46,820 nt of DNA from JAUUZQ01 sp964538375 (GTDB taxonomy: Bacteria; Bacteroidota; Bacteroidia; Bacteroidales; GCA-2748055), in contig CAZIFQ010000025.1 of assembly GCA_964538375.1 (NCBI GenBank), positions 1 to 46,820 on the forward strand, read 5' to 3'. The notes under the pieces are model-generated. The model was given only the letters and a program-made list of their open reading frames with translations. It searched no databases and was not told where the DNA came from. Positions 44,510 to 46,820 of this stretch are shown here, piece by piece. Position 1 is the first letter of the stretch, and the number at the start of each line of letters is the position of its first letter. The position numbers were made by a program, and so were the translations under genes.

Positions 44510-45466
44510 TTATAAGAACTTGTATTTTGTTAAACGTTTGTCCCCGGTTTTTTCAAGAATTCCTTGTTCAACCGCGTTCCTTAAATCTCGGCTAGCAGTT
44601 GAAGGAGAAATTCCTTTGTTATGTCTAAGGTACTCCTGTCTTGTGAAATAACCCTTATCTGCGATTTCAACATATAATTGAATTCTTTCTTCACTAGATA
44701 GGTTTAGGTTTTGAATGTTAAGTAGTTCTTCTAATGAATCATTAATTACTTCCAACATAAATTCAATAAAGATTGTTGAAGTCCCATGATTATCTGATTT
44801 TCCAAGGACATTATAATATTCTTGTTGACGTTCCTTTATTAATGGCTCAATTGGTAAATGTTCAAAAACTGGGGAATAGTCCTTTAAAATCATTGTTTGC
44901 CATAGTCTTCCCATCCTTCCATTTCCGCCTATGAATGGATGAATGAGTTCAAACTCATAGTGAAAGACACAACTTTTTACAAGCAGAATGTCATCATTGT
45001 TTTTAAGGTAATCAAATAGCTCATTCATTAGTGGTGTTACCATTTCACCAGGAGGAGCGATATGGGCAACTTCTTCACCTTTAACTATTCCAACAGATTT
45101 AGTTCTGAGTCTACCTGCATCATCCAGCAGACCATTCATTAAAAGTTTATGAGCTTCGCAAAGGGATTTAAGTTGACAGGGTTTAAATTTATTTAGTTTG
45201 GAATAAACATTGATTGCATTTGTTACTTCTAAAATATCTTTTCTAGGTCCAACTACTCTTTTGTTTTCAACTAAATCCGTTATTTGCTCAACCGTCAATG
45301 TATTGCCTTCAATTTCTAGCGATGATTGAATGGTTTTGATCCTGTTTCTTTTTCTTAATTCTGCTGGTGGCTTAATTAAATGGGCCGACTTAATTTCTCC
45401 AATTTTCTCAGAAATTGAAGCGATTAGACTTAAGATTTTATTGGTTATTTCGTATGGAGGTTTCAT
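44510..45466 (-). CDS. Fic-family protein with N-terminal inhibitory motif and winged-helix C-terminus
   Basis: A 318-residue Fic protein from the ATG at 45466; the frame opens nine codons further up at a TTG lying inside the palindromic operator, so the ATG is preferred. The class II inhibitory helix motif is S-x-x-x-E-G-N (SSLEIEGN, residues 48-55), and the core is HPFIGGNGRMGR (about 176-187) with catalytic His. Fic enzymes transfer AMP from ATP to proteins; self-inhibition by the inhibitory Glu is expected. The C-terminal 70 residues look like a winged helix (SSEERIQLYVEIADKGYFTRQEYLRHNKGISPSTASRDLR) that could bind the operator. Confidence 0.9.
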   Translation of the reverse strand: MKPPYEITNKILSLIASISEKIGEIKSAHLIKPPAELRKRNRIKTIQSSLEIEGNTLTVEQITDLVENKRVVGPRKDILEVTNAINVYSKLNKFKPCQLKSLCEAHKLLMNGLLDDAGRLRTKSVGIVKGEEVAHIAPPGEMVTPLMNELFDYLKNNDDILLVKSCVFHYEFELIHPFIGGNGRMGRLWQTMILKDYSPVFEHLPIEPLIKERQQEYYNVLGKSDNHGTSTIFIEFMLEVINDSLEELLNIQNLNLSSEERIQLYVEIADKGYFTRQEYLRHNKGISPSTASRDLRNAVEQGILEKTGDKRLTKYKFL

Positions 45467-45468
45467 GG

Positions 45469-45492
45469 TGATAGTATCATATGACACTATCA
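45469..45492. promoter_or_regulatory. 24-bp near-perfect palindromic operator at the Fic gene start
   Basis: The + strand starts TGATAGT and ends ACTATCA with a CATATG centre. The two 12-bp halves are reverse complements except for one mismatched pair. It ends 2 bp upstream of the Fic ATG (45466), so a bound repressor would block initiation. The Fic protein's own winged-helix end is a plausible binder (autoregulation); this last point is inference. Confidence 0.7.
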
Positions 45493-45716
45493 AAGATAAG
45501 AATAATAATTAAGAGTAGGAGTGGGGCAAAAATTAAACTCAAGGGTCCTGCAATATATAAAGTTGGGGATTGCGGGGTACGTTCCTATCCTCCGTTACAG
45601 AAATTTCGTGCGGGGCACCAACCTTGAAAAACCACTTCGACCCCATTCTTAGTCATTAAAAACTCTTGGATGAAATAAATCAATTTGTTTCATATGCAGT
45701 GTTAGGATGCGTAAAT

Positions 45717-46415
45717 TTAATATTTCTTTAATAACCATTCTACGGCTTTTTCGGCATGTAATGTTGTTGTATCAAATATTGGAATATTTACGTCAGAATC
45801 AGAAATCAATAAAGGAATTTCAGTACATCCTAAAATCACTCCTTCTGCACCATCTTTTTTCAAATTGCTTATAATCGTCTTAAATTTTTCTTTTGATTCC
45901 TCTATTATCTGTCCATGAACCAATTCTTCATAAATAATCTTATGCACTTGTTCTCTTTCTTTTCCATTTGGTATTATAACTTCAATTCCAAATTTTTCGT
46001 TGAGAACCTTTCTATAAAAATCCTTTTCCATTGTAAACTTCGTTCCGAGTAATCCCACTTTTTTTATTTTTCGACTCACAATTTCTTCGCCTGTTGCTTC
46101 TGCAATATGCAAGAATGGTATCGATATGTTCTCTTTAATCGCTTTGCTACATAAATGCATTGTATTGGTACATAAAACTATAATATCAGCTCCAGCATCT
46201 TCAAGTCTTTTTGCAGAATCAGCCATAATAAAATCTAATTCTTTCCAATTATCCTCATGTTGCAACTTCTCAATTTCAGCAAAATCTAAAGAGTACATAA
46301 GGCTTCTACATGAATGAAATCCACCGAGCATTTCATTTACCTTTTCATTTATCAGTTTGTAATACTCAATTGAGGATTCCCAACTCATTCCTCCTATTAG
46401 TCCAATTGTTTTCAT
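45717..46415 (-). CDS. Aspartate/glutamate racemase family protein
   Basis: A 232-residue protein of the PLP-independent aspartate/glutamate racemase family. The two catalytic cysteines are Cys82 (VLCTNTMHL) and Cys197 (LGCTEIPLL); the start GLIGGMSWESSIEYYKLIN is typical of aspartate racemase/YgeA. Such enzymes interconvert L- and D-aspartate or related amino acids. It is AT-richer than most neighbours and stands alone, flanked by the Fic gene and non-coding sequence that I cannot place, so recent transfer is possible. Confidence 0.88.
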   Translation of the reverse strand: MKTIGLIGGMSWESSIEYYKLINEKVNEMLGGFHSCRSLMYSLDFAEIEKLQHEDNWKELDFIMADSAKRLEDAGADIIVLCTNTMHLCSKAIKENISIPFLHIAEATGEEIVSRKIKKVGLLGTKFTMEKDFYRKVLNEKFGIEVIIPNGKEREQVHKIIYEELVHGQIIEESKEKFKTIISNLKKDGAEGVILGCTEIPLLISDSDVNIPIFDTTTLHAEKAVEWLLKKY

Positions 46416-46820
46416 ACTGTGTCTTTTATTTTATGCACCCTAACCTTTAGATTAGCATTCGCTAAAAACTAAAGATTTCATTGATTAATTTTAAGTGTAA
46501 AACAGGGATCAAAGTGATAAGCTGGTAAAAGGCAAGGGTGAACTATGCGCCTAACAAAACAATAGGTTTACGGAACGATTAAGTTCCCTTGTCTTTTCTT
46601 GTACCGAGGATCAAATAGATATTGAGGCTTTTAGGCCTGTTATTAAGGTTTTGATCGGGGTATTTATTATAACCAGTTTACACTAGCTTTTTTACGAGCC
46701 ACAAAGCTTCGAAAACCACAGAACCGACCGTAGGGAACTCAGCGAAGCTAAACCCGCATGCTTTATACCATGTGTTGAACTAAATCCGCCTACGCGGATA
46801 GCTCTTTTAAAAGTACCCGA
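46416..46820. other. Non-coding right end with inverted repeats
   Basis: No gene is supported in these 405 bases. Inverted repeats are visible: AGCTTCG (46705-46711) with CGAAGCT (46743-46749), and ATCCGC-ctac-GCGGAT (46784-46799). Cassette-core-like heptamers occur at 46546 (gcctaac) and near 46774 (gttgaac). These resemble parts of integron attC or short repeat elements, but the pieces do not form one complete attC. Confidence 0.35.

Noticed and set aside
1..46820. tRNA, rRNA, riboswitch and insertion sequences
   Set aside because: No tRNA cloverleaf, rRNA stretch, transposase-like frame or recognisable riboswitch core was found on reading; a covariance-model scan would be needed to exclude small ones.

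Overview
The window looks like a chromosomal segment of an AT-rich Bacteroidota (Bacteroidetes) genome, probably from an anaerobic or microaerobic, possibly marine or sediment, lineage. The phylum call rests on three things: many Bacteroidota-type lipoproteins and secreted proteins (GIN-domain, HYR-repeat, DPP4-like S9, secreted TPR-CHAT), start sites without strong Shine-Dalgarno sequences, and several upstream matches to the phylum's TAnnTTTG -7 element. The lifestyle call rests on [FeFe]-hydrogenase maturases (hydF-hydE), a rubrerythrin / flavin reductase-rubredoxin pair, and a peroxiredoxin next to a PerR/Fur-like repressor. No species can be named from this sequence.

Layout. 1-2086 (-): 5' part of a secreted HYR-repeat surface protein that runs off the left edge. 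2467-4795 (-): hydF-hydE, 1 nt apart. 5073-6412 (-): ketopantoate-reductase-like gene, preceded by a Nudix hydrolase gene broken by an internal deletion. 6497-8047 (+): lone trpB behind a tryptophan attenuator (leader peptide with three Trp codons plus terminator) and a second Trp-rich small ORF. 8126-9776 (+): lipA, lipB. 9807-17361 (-): YkgJ-like protein, DUF255/thioredoxin lipoprotein, a small lipoprotein on the other strand, a secreted TPR-CHAT protein and a GNAT-like protein. 17586-20924: secreted isochorismatase-like hydrolase (+) and PhoD-like lipoprotein (-). 21201-24248 (+): compact operon of transaldolase, KpsF-like SIS isomerase, isochorismatase-fold hydrolase and PfkB kinase. 24295-27276: DUF6702 protein (-) and M1 peptidase (+). 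27343-29171 (+): regulator and unidentified gene relics, then a rhamnulokinase with an altered catalytic motif. 29226-35436 (-): Gfo/Idh oxidoreductase with aldo/keto reductase, DPP4-like S9 peptidase, GH13 amylase lipoprotein. 35589-36772 (-): peroxiredoxin and Cys-less Fur-family regulator. 36991-41918 (-): sulfotransferase, PEGA-SHOCT lipoprotein, methyltransferase, GIN lipoprotein, then rubrerythrin and Hrb-like protein, with a nitroreductase relic on the + strand. 42113-46415: M14 peptidase (+), a heavily damaged PLP decarboxylase (+), a Fic protein with a palindromic operator (-) and an aspartate-racemase-like gene (-). The last 400 bases hold no recognisable gene.

Two themes stand out. 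One is cis-regulation: a Trp attenuator governs a stand-alone trpB, followed by a second, unexplained Trp-rich small ORF, and a near-perfect 24-bp palindrome abuts the start of the Fic/winged-helix gene. The other is gene erosion: at least four genes (Nudix hydrolase, UTRA regulator, nitroreductase, PLP decarboxylase) survive only as ends, typically with the catalytic core removed by internal deletion. Metabolically the segment joins anaerobic hydrogen/oxygen-defence functions with cofactor (lipoate), sugar-phosphate and extracellular polymer degradation genes. No classical mobile element, CRISPR array, rRNA or tRNA was found.
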